A DNA stretch of 10,140 bases from Deltaproteobacteria bacterium (GCA_030673955.1 DAOVBF010000016.1:1-10140), one strand, 5' to 3'; positions 1 to 8,047 are shown, counted from the first letter of the stretch. Translations and numbers: made by a program. The notes: generated from the letters alone by a model not told the origin.

Positions 1-544
1 CGCAAACAACCATTGTGGGGTAGCGCGTGGCCGTATTGATACGACGGCGTGTCTCCAGCTCGAGCTCGAGATAACGGCTGACCTCTCGAAACGACTCGTC
101 CAGACGGCCCGTGTTCTCACCCACACTGACGACGGCAACAAAGAGGCTCGAGAAGACGTGCGGGTAGCGCTGCATCGCGCTGCTCAGCTCGCGACCCGAC
201 TGAAGACTCTCCGCCAGGTCCAGGAGCGCCTGCCGCAAGGTGGCATTGCGGGCGCTATCGGCGAGACCCTGAATCGCGCCCACGATGGGCAGACCGGCTT
301 CGGTCAGTGTCGCCATCTGGCGACTGAATACGATCAGATCATCGAGTCCGACCCAACCCCTTCTCCAGCGCAGACTGAACTTCTTCTTGGCCTTGCCCGG
401 CCGAGCTCGCGCGGGAGCAATGCAGATGGGCGTGATCCCGGCCTCGGCCAGCGTCGTCGCCAGTGCGTCGGGCGAGGTGGCATCCATGCGGGACTCGATG
501 AACGCGCCGCCTCGGTCGCGTGCACTGTACTCGTAGAGCGCCAT
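1..544 (-). CDS. mshG: MSHA biogenesis protein MshG, PilC/GspF-type inner-membrane platform (partial, N-terminal 181 codons)
   Basis: This is the inner-membrane platform protein of the pilus machine, which sits between the MshE motor and the growing pilin fibre. The gene starts with ATG at 544 and reads off the left edge, so only about 181 residues of a family usually near 400 are visible. The protein opens MALYEYSARDRGG, the usual PilC/GspF beginning in which a small N-terminal domain precedes the first T2SSF domain. A basic linker (GKAKKKF, about residue 50) follows. The first T2SSF domain begins near residue 66 with LDDLIVFSRQMATLTEAGLP and includes SLQSGRELSSAM and VSVGENTGRLDESF, which are typical family signatures. 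The first membrane segment would begin at the cut edge (residues 175 onward). It starts 7 bases after the mshE stop, and the Shine-Dalgarno sequence is weak. PilC, GspF and MshG are close relatives; the name MshG rests on the cluster. Confidence 0.93.
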   Translation of the reverse strand, partial: MALYEYSARDRGGAFIESRMDATSPDALATTLAEAGITPICIAPARARPGKAKKKFSLRWRRGWVGLDDLIVFSRQMATLTEAGLPIVGAIQGLADSARNATLRQALLDLAESLQSGRELSSAMQRYPHVFSSLFVAVVSVGENTGRLDESFREVSRYLELELETRRRINTATRYPTMVVC

Positions 545-551
545 CCCAGAC

Positions 552-2318
552 TCAGCCGCTGGCTGGTGTCACGGCCTGAGGGCCGGGTTCGCTCGAGGCA
601 GCAAGCGCAACATCGTCCGGGGTGTCCGTCAGCTCCTCGGCGACGCGGAAGACCTCCGTCAGACTGGTGATGCCCTGTACGGCATAGCCCAGGGCGCAGT
701 GTGTGAGGGTCTGGAAGCCCGGTTGCCTGGCGGCGACGCGAGCGTACTCACTCTGATCATTCTGGCGCAGCGCCTCCGCCATCCCCTCATCGAGCTCCAG
801 GAGCTCATAGACACCGATCCGGCCCCGGTACCCGGTGCCATTGCAGTGCGTACAGCCACAGCCATGAAAGAACTCAAGAGCCGCGAACTCAGGACCGCCG
901 AGGGTCGTCAGCCAGACGCGCTCCCGCGCGTCGGTCGCGTGAGGCTCCTGGCAGCTGTCGCAGATGCGACGGACCAGCCGCTGCGCAACGATGGCACGCA
1001 ACGCGGCGGCGGCGAGATACCCCTCGGCCCCCATATCCACGAGCCGGGAGCCGCTCGTGATCGCGTCGTTCGTGTGCAGAGTCGATAGGACCAGGTGTCC
1101 CGTGATGGCTGCACGCAATCCGATCTCCGCGGTTTCCTGATCGCGCATCTCACCGATCATCAGGATATCGGGATCCTGACGCAGGGCGGAGCGAAGGACG
1201 CGCGCGAACGTGAGGTCGATCTGCGGATGGACCTGGACCTGGTTGATGCGCGGAAGTCGGTACTCGATCGGGTCTTCGACGGTGATGATCTTCTTTTCGT
1301 GAGTGTTCAGCTCCCGCAGCGCGCCGTAGAGAGTGGTCGTCTTGCCGCTCCCCGTTGGGCCCGTGACCAGGACCAGCCCGTGCGGCATATGGATCAAGCG
1401 ACGCACCCTCGCGAGGATCCGCGGCGGCATACCGAGCTGATCCAGATGCAGCGACTCACCCGACTGGTCCAGCAAACGCAAAACGACCGACTCACCGTTC
1501 TGGACCGGCATGGTCGATAGCCGCACGTCTAGGTTCATGCCCTGAGCTTCGATGTTGAAGCTGCCATCCTGCGGTAGGCGCTTCTCCGAGATGTCCAGAC
1601 CGGCCATCAGCTTGAGTCGGAGCACGAGCGCGGACGCGATGCGACTCTCCTTCATCACCTGCTCATTGAGCACGCCATCGATACGCTGGCGAATACGCAG
1701 CACATCCTCGTCGGGCTCGATGTGGATGTCGGAGGCGTGCAACCGGGCCGCATCCTCGAAGAGTGAACGGATCAGGCGCATCACAGGGGCATCGGGGGCG
1801 TCTTCCGCGATGGCGAGGTCATCCAGCGCGGGATCATCCCCCACGAGATCCTCGTGCAGCTCCTCCGCCAGGTGGGTGATTTCCTCCGTCCGGCGATAGA
1901 CCCGGTCGATGGTGCTCAGCAGGTCGGACTCCCGAACCACCGCTTGCCGAATGGGTTTCCCGAGGATCCGCGTAAGCTCGTCGATCGCAAAGATATCCAT
2001 GGGGTCGATCATTCCCACGAGGTAGTCCTTGCCTGTATCCTCGACGACGATGGCGCGGAAGCGGCGCGCGTGCGTTTCAGGGAGCTTCAACACGGCCTCC
2101 CGTGAAAGCGTCGGTAGCCGCAGGTCCACAAAGGTAATGTCCAGCTGCTGAGCGAGGAAGCTCAGCAGCTCGTCCTCCTCGACGTAGCCCAGGTCGATGA
2201 GCGTCCGACCGAGCCTGCGCCCGCGCGTACGCTGGACCCGCAGCGCATGCTCGAGCTGCGCACAGCTGATGATCTCGTTCTGCACCAAGAGCTCGCCGAT
2301 CCGGATCTTCTTAGCCAC
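552..2318 (-). CDS. mshE: MSHA pilus extension ATPase MshE (PilB/GspE family) with N-terminal cyclic-di-GMP-binding type domain
   Basis: This is the cytoplasmic hexameric ATPase that drives pilin polymerisation. The N-terminus carries two 24-residue MshEN repeats (residues 6-29 and 35-58) separated by five residues. They begin RIGELLVQ and RLGRTLID and both end in Q, the layout known to bind cyclic-di-GMP in Vibrio cholerae MshE. The ATPase core has Walker A GPTGSGKT (320-327), the Asp box TVEDPIEY (346-353), Walker B ending DPDILMIGEMRD (382-393, with Met where GEIRD is more common) and the His box HLVLSTLHTND (408-418). A zinc-binding tetracysteine set is present at C453/C456 and C489/C492, with an extra Cys at 487. 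At 588 residues the length fits the family. The start is GTG at 2318, preceded by GAGGTG four bases upstream. That ribosome site overlaps the mshN stop, and only three bases separate the genes. Confidence 0.96.
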   Translation of the reverse strand: MAKKIRIGELLVQNEIISCAQLEHALRVQRTRGRRLGRTLIDLGYVEEDELLSFLAQQLDITFVDLRLPTLSREAVLKLPETHARRFRAIVVEDTGKDYLVGMIDPMDIFAIDELTRILGKPIRQAVVRESDLLSTIDRVYRRTEEITHLAEELHEDLVGDDPALDDLAIAEDAPDAPVMRLIRSLFEDAARLHASDIHIEPDEDVLRIRQRIDGVLNEQVMKESRIASALVLRLKLMAGLDISEKRLPQDGSFNIEAQGMNLDVRLSTMPVQNGESVVLRLLDQSGESLHLDQLGMPPRILARVRRLIHMPHGLVLVTGPTGSGKTTTLYGALRELNTHEKKIITVEDPIEYRLPRINQVQVHPQIDLTFARVLRSALRQDPDILMIGEMRDQETAEIGLRAAITGHLVLSTLHTNDAITSGSRLVDMGAEGYLAAAALRAIVAQRLVRRICDSCQEPHATDARERVWLTTLGGPEFAALEFFHGCGCTHCNGTGYRGRIGVYELLELDEGMAEALRQNDQSEYARVAARQPGFQTLTHCALGYAVQGITSLTEVFRVAEELTDTPDDVALAASSEPGPQAVTPASG

Positions 2319-2321
2319 GGC

Positions 2322-3680
2322 TCACCTCGGGCTCTGCTGGAGCGCAGCGATCCGCTCGCCGATATAGCGCCGCGAGTCTTCGCCGAGTCCACCCAGGACC
2401 GACGCGGCCCGATAGGCCGCGAGTGCCTCCTCCGGCCTCGACTCGCTCTCGAGCGAGATGCCGAGACCCATCCACCAGACGGCCTTATCGGACTGCCACC
2501 TCAGAACACGCCGGTAATAAGTCAGCGCTTCAGCGTGCTCACCCTGTCGCTGGTGGAGTGCCGCCATCAGCGCGTGGTACTCGGGATCTTCCGCCGAGCG
2601 CGTCTGGAGGGGTCCGAGGAGCTCCAACGCCTCCGGAACGGCGCCGCGCATCGCCAGCGCACGGGCTTTCAGCTTCGCGAAGGGAGCGTACGCGGCTTTG
2701 AGCATCAAGCCGTCGTCGAGCAGGGCTTCCGCCTCCTCGCCCCGGTCGAGGCGCAGGAGAATCGACGCGAGGGCCTCGCGCGCCGGATGATGATGGGGGT
2801 CGAAAGCCAGAGCGTCGTGCAGAGCACTGATCGCGGTCTCGTCGTCTCCTCCCTCCGCGACCCGCACCGCGTGCTGATAGGTCTGGGCGGCGAGCTCCTG
2901 GAGCGAGGGAGGGCGAGCCTTTTTCTCGAACGACGGCGGACTCTCCGGAGCGGAGGCCACGCCGGCGAGCACCTCCGACCCGCGCCGCCCCCCGTGGAAA
3001 TCCAGCACGAGCCGCGCTGAGTCGCCATCCGCGAGCATCGTGCTCTGGGTGCGCACCTGCTCAGCCAGGTCCAGCTCCACACTGAGATCCCCTCCGATGC
3101 GACGCGCGTGGATCGCCTGGATCGGCGTTCCGGAGAGATCCAGCTCGGGCAGGGCTTCTTCGAGGCTCGTTTGGACCAGAAGGATCGTGAGCCGGTCGCG
3201 CGACAGATCGCGGTCGATGATGTGGACGGTCTCGCGGCTCAGCTCGAAGCCCAAGCGGGTGCGGTCCGCATGCGTCTCCAGCGTCACGTCCCGCACCCAT
3301 CCCGGCTCCGGAGCGAGCGCTGGACCGGCCTGGGCGACGTCGGGGAGCTCGGGAGGCGGAGCGCTGTCGAGAAGCTTGCTCGCCTCAACCATCATCAGCG
3401 CACCCGGCTGCGTGGACCGACCCCAGATGGGCTCCGCAGGCTGCGTCGGGTCCTCATCGGCCCCGCCTACCATCGACGGCGTCCGGCCTTCCCACAGTGT
3501 GACTGCGAGCAGCATCACCAGCAGCACGAACGAGAGCGACGCGCCGGTTCTGAGGAGCCACTCGCCTCGATAACCGCTGGACCGAGGAGCCCCCAGACCC
3601 TCGAGCACCTCGGCCTGGCTGCGCCGACGATCGGGTCGCCGCGCGTCGAGATCCTTGAGCATGTCGTTGATGAGGCTCAC
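2322..3680 (-). CDS. mshN: MSHA biogenesis protein MshN: single membrane anchor, AMIN-like segment, C-terminal TPR repeats
   Basis: MshN is an accessory assembly protein that joins the inner membrane to periplasmic partners. I chose the GTG at 3680 because it gives the family beginning MSLINDMLKDLDARR, makes a GTGA overlap with the mshM stop and has GGAG nine bases upstream. A TTG at 3695 in the same frame would add only five residues. The protein has 452 residues. A short basic cytoplasmic segment is followed by one transmembrane helix (about 44-63), a Pro/Asp-rich linker (64-126), a beta-rich segment (127-230) ending SARLVLDFHG that resembles an AMIN domain, and helical repeats from about 262 to 435 with TPR-like features (for example EHAEALTYYRRVLRWQSDKA and RPEEALAAYRAAS). 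The TPR part suggests protein-protein contacts in the periplasm. The gene lies between mshM and mshE, as in known MSHA clusters. The identity is firm, but the AMIN assignment is tentative. Confidence 0.9.
   Translation of the reverse strand: MSLINDMLKDLDARRPDRRRSQAEVLEGLGAPRSSGYRGEWLLRTGASLSFVLLVMLLAVTLWEGRTPSMVGGADEDPTQPAEPIWGRSTQPGALMMVEASKLLDSAPPPELPDVAQAGPALAPEPGWVRDVTLETHADRTRLGFELSRETVHIIDRDLSRDRLTILLVQTSLEEALPELDLSGTPIQAIHARRIGGDLSVELDLAEQVRTQSTMLADGDSARLVLDFHGGRRGSEVLAGVASAPESPPSFEKKARPPSLQELAAQTYQHAVRVAEGGDDETAISALHDALAFDPHHHPAREALASILLRLDRGEEAEALLDDGLMLKAAYAPFAKLKARALAMRGAVPEALELLGPLQTRSAEDPEYHALMAALHQRQGEHAEALTYYRRVLRWQSDKAVWWMGLGISLESESRPEEALAAYRAASVLGGLGEDSRRYIGERIAALQQSPR
2323..2328 (-). 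promoter_or_regulatory. mshE: Ribosome binding site of mshE embedded in the mshN stop (GAGGTG)
   Basis: GAGGTG on the minus strand runs into the mshN stop codon (GAGGTGA) and lies four bases before the mshE GTG at 2318. A ribosome finishing mshN therefore covers the start signal of the motor gene, which suggests translational coupling. Confidence 0.65.
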
Positions 3681-4591
3681 GGCGTTCGGCTCCAAGCATC
3701 ACGGACCAGGAGCCTGGCCAGCCCCGCACTCAGCGCTCCGAGGCGTGACTTCGACCGCGGCGGGCGCAGCAGACGCGATGACCGCGCGTCCTCGGTGTCT
3801 GCGATGGCCTGACGCACGTGGCGGCGCTTGACCCTGTGATCACCGCGCCCAAACGCGACCATCAGCGCCTTGTGGGCAAGGATGGTCACGAGGCGAGGAA
3901 TCCCTTGGCTCCCTTTGCGCAACGTGTCCAGGGCGCCGGACGTGAAGATGTCGTACTGCTCACAGCCGGCAACAGCGAGTCGGTAGGTGACATAGCCTTC
4001 GAGCTGGGTGCGATCCAGCAGCTGCAGCTGGTAGCAGAACGAGAGCCGCTGTTTGACCTGGCGTAGCGAGGGCTGCGCCAGCAGGACGTCGAGCTCCGGC
4101 TGGCCGAAGAGCACGACCTGGAGCAGCTTCGAGGTCTCGGTCTCGAGATTGGTGAGAAGGCGCACCGCCTCGAGGGTCTCCGGCGGCAGCGCCTGGGCTT
4201 CGTCCAGCAGCAGCACCACCTTCTTCCCGTCGGCGTGCAACGTCATCAGGCGAGCCGCGATCTGTTTGACCAGGTGGTGGCTATGAATCTCCTGCGGCGG
4301 GTTCAGGCCCAGCTCCTCCGCAACGGTGAAATGCAGGCCCAGGGGCGTCAGCAAGGGGTTGGGAATGTACGCCGTGCAGAAGTCTTCGCCGAGAGCGTTG
4401 AGGAGCGTCCGACAAAGCAGGGTCTTCCCTGTACCGACCTCCCCGACGATCTTGATGAAGCCCTCGCCGCCGCGCAACGCGACGAGGAGAACATTCAGCG
4501 CCTCGCGATGACCGGCGTGCTCGTAGAGAAACGCAGTGTTCGGCGTCAGTGCGAAGGGCATCTTCTTCAAGCCGAAGTGTTCGAGGTACAT
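3677..4591 (-). CDS. mshM: MSHA biogenesis protein MshM, ExeA-like AAA ATPase
   Basis: MshM is an AAA-type ATPase related to ExeA/GspA, which help a secretin assemble through the cell wall. ATG at 4591 gives MYLEHFGLKKMPFALTPNT, the standard beginning of the family, with GGGAG eight bases upstream. An in-frame ATG at 4669 would overlap mshL by 41 bases and add 26 residues that do not resemble the family. From the chosen start the protein has 304 residues. Walker A is GEVGTGKT (50-57) and Walker B is VVLLLDEAQ (125-133). A sensor-like LTNLETETSKLLQVVLFGQPEL follows, and then KGSQGIPRLVTILAHKAL. The C-terminal tail after about residue 270 is rich in Arg and Ser. Unlike ExeA it has no peptidoglycan-binding domain or transmembrane segment, so a partner would have to place it at the membrane. 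It follows mshL after 37 bases, the longest gap in the operon, and overlaps mshN by four bases. Confidence 0.93.
   Translation of the reverse strand: MYLEHFGLKKMPFALTPNTAFLYEHAGHREALNVLLVALRGGEGFIKIVGEVGTGKTLLCRTLLNALGEDFCTAYIPNPLLTPLGLHFTVAEELGLNPPQEIHSHHLVKQIAARLMTLHADGKKVVLLLDEAQALPPETLEAVRLLTNLETETSKLLQVVLFGQPELDVLLAQPSLRQVKQRLSFCYQLQLLDRTQLEGYVTYRLAVAGCEQYDIFTSGALDTLRKGSQGIPRLVTILAHKALMVAFGRGDHRVKRRHVRQAIADTEDARSSRLLRPPRSKSRLGALSAGLARLLVRDAWSRTP
3690..3693 (-). promoter_or_regulatory. mshN: Ribosome binding site that decides the mshN start (GGAG)
   Basis: GGAG lies nine bases before the GTG at 3680 and directly overlaps the alternative TTG codon at 3695-3693. The TTG would destroy its own best site, so the GTG, which also overlaps the mshM stop as GTGA, is preferred. 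Confidence 0.65.
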
Positions 4592-4599
4592 CGCCAGGA

Positions 4600-4604
4600 C
4601 TCCC
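4600..4604 (-). promoter_or_regulatory. mshM: Ribosome binding site that decides the mshM start (GGGAG)
   Basis: GGGAG on the minus strand ends eight bases before the ATG at 4591. The optimal spacing, together with the family beginning MYLEHFGL, decides for this start over the in-frame ATG at 4669 inside mshL. Confidence 0.75.
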
Positions 4605-4628
4605 GCTTCGCTGGCCTCAAGATGCCTG

Positions 4629-6413
4629 CTACCGCTTCCCCTGTTTTGCTGCGCCGTCGCTGCTCCCATGCTGGGATTCGTGCGTCAGCTTCTCGATGCG
4701 ATCCGCGGTTTCCTCGAGCTCCGATTTCCAGGTGTCGCGCTCGACCAGGACCGCGCGGAGAAGCGTCACGAGCTCGGTTTTCTGGACCTTGTCCAACTGC
4801 TGACGAAACAGGTATCCCAACAGTGGGATCCGGCTGAGCCAGGGTATCCCTGCTCGGTCGTGAAGTGTGTTCTCCTGCATCAGACCACCGATCACGATCA
4901 CCTGGCCGCTCCTAGCCCGCACCACGCTGTCGGATTCGCGGATCGTGCTCAGCGCGAGCGGTAACGACTGGTCAAGGCCGCCGACCGTGATGATCTTATT
5001 CTGGTCTTCCACTTCGCTGATCGACGGGTGAATATGCAGGATGATGTCTCCCTTCTCGCTGATCTGAGGCGTCACGTCGAGAGCGATCCCGGAGAAGAAG
5101 GGCGTCAGTGTAACGTCGGGCGTCGTCGTGGTCGTGGTCCCAGTGACGGTGGTCGACGAGACGTCCGTCACGAAGAACTCATCCTGCCCGACTTTGATCA
5201 CCGCCTTTTGGTTATTCACCGTAGAGACGCGTGGACTCGACAGGGTTCGCACGGTTCCCTGTCTCTCGAGCAGCTCGATTAGGTATGTAAAGTTGTCGAA
5301 GTTTCCCGAGGTCACGAACGTACCACCGAAGAGTGGGTCCGGCCGGATCATTCCGGCCGGGGGATCCGGCACATTCAGCGCGTTGCGGTCGAGGAAGCCC
5401 TGGTTGTCCAGGATGTCGGACAACGCCGCATTTTCGAGGATGGATCCGCCACCGAGCTGCAGAGCGCGAATGATGGCGTCATCTTTCGAGTCCAGGATCA
5501 GCGACCAGTTGATGCCAGACTGGAAGCGGTCGTTGAGCCGCACCTCGAGAATCTTCGCCTCCAGGACGACCTGACGCTGGAGACTGAGCTCGGCCTTCTT
5601 GAGGTACGCTGCGACCGCACGGAGTTCGGCCGGCATGGCGCGCACGACGACGATTCCGGTGTTGGGGCTCATGGCGATGCTGCGCCCCTCGCCCGATCCG
5701 ACGATTGTAAAAAGATTGTCCTCGAGCTCGCTCCAGAAATCTGTCTGGTTGACGGTCGAAATTTCGCTGCCGGAGACACCCGATCCGGAGCTCGTCCCCG
5801 ACCCCGAGCCCCCATCCGAGTCCGAATCCCGCGATCCGCTGCTCACCTGGCCCGAGATCACGTTCGTCCGCGAGCTGCCCGAGCGCTGCACATTGAGATA
5901 ATCCAGCTGGAAGATCCGCGTCTGGAGTCCGTCCGGCTGTACGTGGTAGCCGTAGCTCGTCTTGCGGTACTCGTAGCCATAGACGTCGCGCACCGCCTGC
6001 ATGACCTCGTCGATGGTCACGTTCTTGAGGGCCAGCGTGATCACCCCATCCACCGCGGGGTCGAGCACCATGTTGTAGGGCGTGTCCACCACCAGGCTCA
6101 TGAAAAACTCGCGCGCCGGCGCGTTGCTGACGGTGACGTCGAAGCGCTGTTCGAAAGGCTCGCCCTTCGAGGGCTTGCCCACGCGGAACGGAGGAAGGAG
6201 CTCCTCGGCTACGGCTTTTGGCGGCGCTCGCCGTGCCTTGGCCGCGTCTTTTTTCGCCAACGCGACGCTCTCCTCCATCGTCCGGGAGATGGCATCCGAC
6301 TCGGCCGGGGCGTGACCTCGGGACCGCAGCCCATTCAGGGTATTGCACGCAGGCGCGGTGACGGCAGCGAAAGCGGCAACCAAGACGATCAGCGGAAGTC
6401 GAGTCGGGTTCAC
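4629..6413 (-). CDS. mshL: MSHA biogenesis protein MshL, outer-membrane secretin lipoprotein
   Basis: MshL forms the outer-membrane ring through which the pilus leaves the cell. The protein has 594 residues and starts with GTG at 6413, in a GTGA overlap with the mshK stop and with GAGGAG upstream. A lipoprotein signal peptide is visible: a hydrophobic stretch at 6-20, then TAPAC with the lipid-carrying Cys at 23. Residues about 90-165 form the N0/STN-like domain. A Ser/Gly/Asp-rich linker at about 178-217 joins it to an N1-like domain (about 228-272). The secretin core runs from about 278 to 558, with QVVLEAKILEVRLNDRFQSG, a Thr-rich loop (420-431), DVTLTPFFSGIALDVTPQI and the C-terminal signature GIPWLSRIPLLGYLF. 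The tail after 560 is charged and probably helical. No AMIN domain is seen ahead of the secretin domains, unlike PilQ. The stop is TAG. Confidence 0.96.
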   Translation of the reverse strand: MNPTRLPLIVLVAAFAAVTAPACNTLNGLRSRGHAPAESDAISRTMEESVALAKKDAAKARRAPPKAVAEELLPPFRVGKPSKGEPFEQRFDVTVSNAPAREFFMSLVVDTPYNMVLDPAVDGVITLALKNVTIDEVMQAVRDVYGYEYRKTSYGYHVQPDGLQTRIFQLDYLNVQRSGSSRTNVISGQVSSGSRDSDSDGGSGSGTSSGSGVSGSEISTVNQTDFWSELEDNLFTIVGSGEGRSIAMSPNTGIVVVRAMPAELRAVAAYLKKAELSLQRQVVLEAKILEVRLNDRFQSGINWSLILDSKDDAIIRALQLGGGSILENAALSDILDNQGFLDRNALNVPDPPAGMIRPDPLFGGTFVTSGNFDNFTYLIELLERQGTVRTLSSPRVSTVNNQKAVIKVGQDEFFVTDVSSTTVTGTTTTTTPDVTLTPFFSGIALDVTPQISEKGDIILHIHPSISEVEDQNKIITVGGLDQSLPLALSTIRESDSVVRARSGQVIVIGGLMQENTLHDRAGIPWLSRIPLLGYLFRQQLDKVQKTELVTLLRAVLVERDTWKSELEETADRIEKLTHESQHGSSDGAAKQGKR

Positions 6414-6766
6414 TCCGCTTTCTCCTCGTTGCCGCCGACGGCGACCTTCACCGGACTCGCGGAGATGGGGACCTCGATCTCTCCCTCGCTCGTCTCGAGC
6501 CAGACCGCGTAGGGAAGAATCTCGAGGACACGTGCGCCGGCAACGCTGTCTCCGACTGCCACGACTAAGTCGTTCACGATCGCGATCTGTCGCTCGGGCG
6601 CGATCAGGATCGAGGTCACCTCGATCGGAACGTCACCCGAGAGGAACGTCTCGAAGGACCCCACATCGAGGTCCGGCGGCCGCGTGGGGTCCCCGAGTTC
6701 GGCGTACGCAAGCTGTGCCGTGCTCAGGCCGAAGAAAAGCGCCATCACGAGAGCTCGCCTAGACAC
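6410..6766 (-). CDS. mshK: MSHA biogenesis protein MshK (PilP/GspC-like periplasmic linker)
   Basis: MshK is a small periplasmic protein that probably connects the inner-membrane MshI2/MshJ complex with the MshL secretin, as PilP does in other type IV pili. The 118-residue protein starts with an export signal (MSRRALVMALFFGLSTAQLAYA, cleavage likely after YA near residue 22). It then shows GDPTRPPDL (about 25-33), a signature shared with PilP and MshK. The rest is a short beta-rich domain typical of the GspC/PilP homology region (VTSILIAPERQIAIVNDLVVAVGD, then VLEILPYAVWLETSEGEIEV). The start is GTG at 6766, overlapping the mshJ stop by eight bases, with GGAGGG eight bases upstream. A GTG at 6748 and an ATG at 6745 lie further in but would remove part of the signal peptide. 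It ends in a GTGA overlap with mshL. Confidence 0.87.
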   Translation of the reverse strand: MSRRALVMALFFGLSTAQLAYAELGDPTRPPDLDVGSFETFLSGDVPIEVTSILIAPERQIAIVNDLVVAVGDSVAGARVLEILPYAVWLETSEGEIEVPISASPVKVAVGGNEEKAE

Positions 6767-7445
6767 CGATCCATCCCTCCGCGGTACTGAGCGAGAGGAC
6801 CTTCAGCTTGACTCGCCCCTCGGGGTATTCCTCGACCTGGTACTCGAAGCTTTCCCAGAAGAAGTGCCAGGGCAGAGCCTCGACAGCCTCGAGATAACGC
6901 AGCGTGCTCAGATAGTCGCCGAGCAGCTCCATGACCAGCCCGTGCTTGAAGATCCGGATACGCGACGGCGGAACGTCCGACCCGATCTCGTTCGCTGCGA
7001 GCACCGGCTCGGCCGGGAGGCTCTCGACCCGCACGAGCTGAAGCATGGTCTCGTGGCCGAGCAGCTCCTTCAGCACCCGCACCATCTCCGAGGGTGGAAT
7101 CAAATCAGCGGTCTGCTCGCTGAAGCGAGCATCCAGCTCCGCAAGCTGGCGCTGGAGCTCCTCCCTGCGCTCTCGACGGTCCAGGTTGGGATCCGCCGCC
7201 AGCACCTGCACGATGCTCTCGGACTTGGCCTCGAGCGCCCGGACCTGCTTTTCGAGCTTTTCGATATCGGCTTCGGCCCCCGCGCTCCGGGCCTTCACGG
7301 GACGCATCAGGACAGCGTCCCAGAAGGCAAAGAGTACGGCGAGCGCCGCAACAAGCACGAGCACGCGTTGTCGCATCGGCTGCGCGTCGATCCACCTCAG
7401 GCCGGCCCCGACCCTCCTGACCAGACCGTAAATGCCGCCGTTCAT
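6759..7445 (-). CDS. mshJ: MSHA biogenesis protein MshJ (PilO-like inner-membrane alignment protein)
   Basis: MshJ is a bitopic inner-membrane protein of the PilM-N-O-P type alignment complex. The 228-residue protein has a short basic cytoplasmic head, a transmembrane helix at about 28-46 and a charged coiled coil at about 54-112 (for example DIEKLEKQVRALEAK and RREELQRQLAELDARF). A C-terminal ferredoxin-like domain follows. Its late part is diagnostic for MshJ: FKHGLVMELLGDYLSTLRYL, then LEAVEALPWHFFWESFEYQV and the end EGWIGV. It starts with ATG at 7445 in an ATGA overlap with the upstream PilN-like gene and shares eight bases with mshK at its end. The Shine-Dalgarno sequence is weak (GGGGACGG), so translation may depend on coupling to the gene before it. 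The length fits the family. Confidence 0.92.
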   Translation of the reverse strand: MNGGIYGLVRRVGAGLRWIDAQPMRQRVLVLVAALAVLFAFWDAVLMRPVKARSAGAEADIEKLEKQVRALEAKSESIVQVLAADPNLDRRERREELQRQLAELDARFSEQTADLIPPSEMVRVLKELLGHETMLQLVRVESLPAEPVLAANEIGSDVPPSRIRIFKHGLVMELLGDYLSTLRYLEAVEALPWHFFWESFEYQVEEYPEGRVKLKVLSLSTAEGWIGV

Positions 7446-8047
7446 GAGTCCGTCCCCGCATGCGTGCTGAGCTCAAAGTCCACGACCTGGCTTCCTTGGG
7501 GAGCCCGCTTGAGCAGGAAGCGGCGGAACTCCCGCCCCGAGAAGGCCGGCTCGCGACCGAGCTTCTCGAGCAGCTCGGGTACGGCTGCGGGGGCGAGCGT
7601 GCTGCCGGTCAACGCGAGGCTCCGGCCACCGTCGGAAATTCGGATCTCCCGCAACCAGACCCCGTGGATACGCTGACGCGCCAACGCTACGAGATGCGAA
7701 GAGAAGCCGTCGGTGTTGGCGAACGCCTCGGGCGAGAGGACCTCGGACAGCCGCTGCTTGGCACGAACCTCTTGGCTGAGCGACTCGATCTCCGCGATGA
7801 GCACTTCATCGTCGACCTGGCTTTCCGCATGCTCCTTGAGCCCCGCCAACCGGCTCGTCTGCTCGGCCTTGTTCGCTTCGAGACCAGCCACGACCCGTCC
7901 CTGAAGCCAGGTCGACACGAGCACCTGGGCGTAGAAAAGGAGGAGCAAAGCCCCAACCCCGCCCGTGATCATCAGGATACCGACGGAGGAGAGCCACGAC
8001 TGCTCCCGTTCAAAGCCCGGCTGATAGAGGTTGACCTGTTGTATCAC
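7442..8047 (-). CDS. PilN-like MSHA biogenesis protein (MshI2)
   Basis: This is the PilN-like member of the alignment complex, expected to bind the PilM-like protein encoded just upstream through its short cytoplasmic N-terminus. I chose GTG at 8047 because it gives MIQQVNLYQPGF, the usual PilN/MshI2 beginning, and makes a GTGA overlap with the mshI stop. An ATG at 8059 adds only four residues and has AGGGA too close to be a normal ribosome site. The protein has 201 residues. A transmembrane helix spans about 21-44 (SVGILMITGGVGALLLLFYA), a coiled coil about 50-105, and the C-terminal domain contains GVWLREIRISDGGRSLALTG and AFSGREFRRFLLKR, which are family features. It shares four bases with mshJ at its end. 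The gene name varies between genomes, so no symbol is given. Confidence 0.9.
   Translation of the reverse strand: MIQQVNLYQPGFEREQSWLSSVGILMITGGVGALLLLFYAQVLVSTWLQGRVVAGLEANKAEQTSRLAGLKEHAESQVDDEVLIAEIESLSQEVRAKQRLSEVLSPEAFANTDGFSSHLVALARQRIHGVWLREIRISDGGRSLALTGSTLAPAAVPELLEKLGREPAFSGREFRRFLLKRAPQGSQVVDFELSTHAGTDS

Noticed and set aside
5479..6348. 289-codon minus-strand ORF in another frame inside mshL
   Set aside because: The reading is Arg/Gly-rich, has no recognisable domain, and lies entirely under the secretin gene, whose frame has clear motifs.
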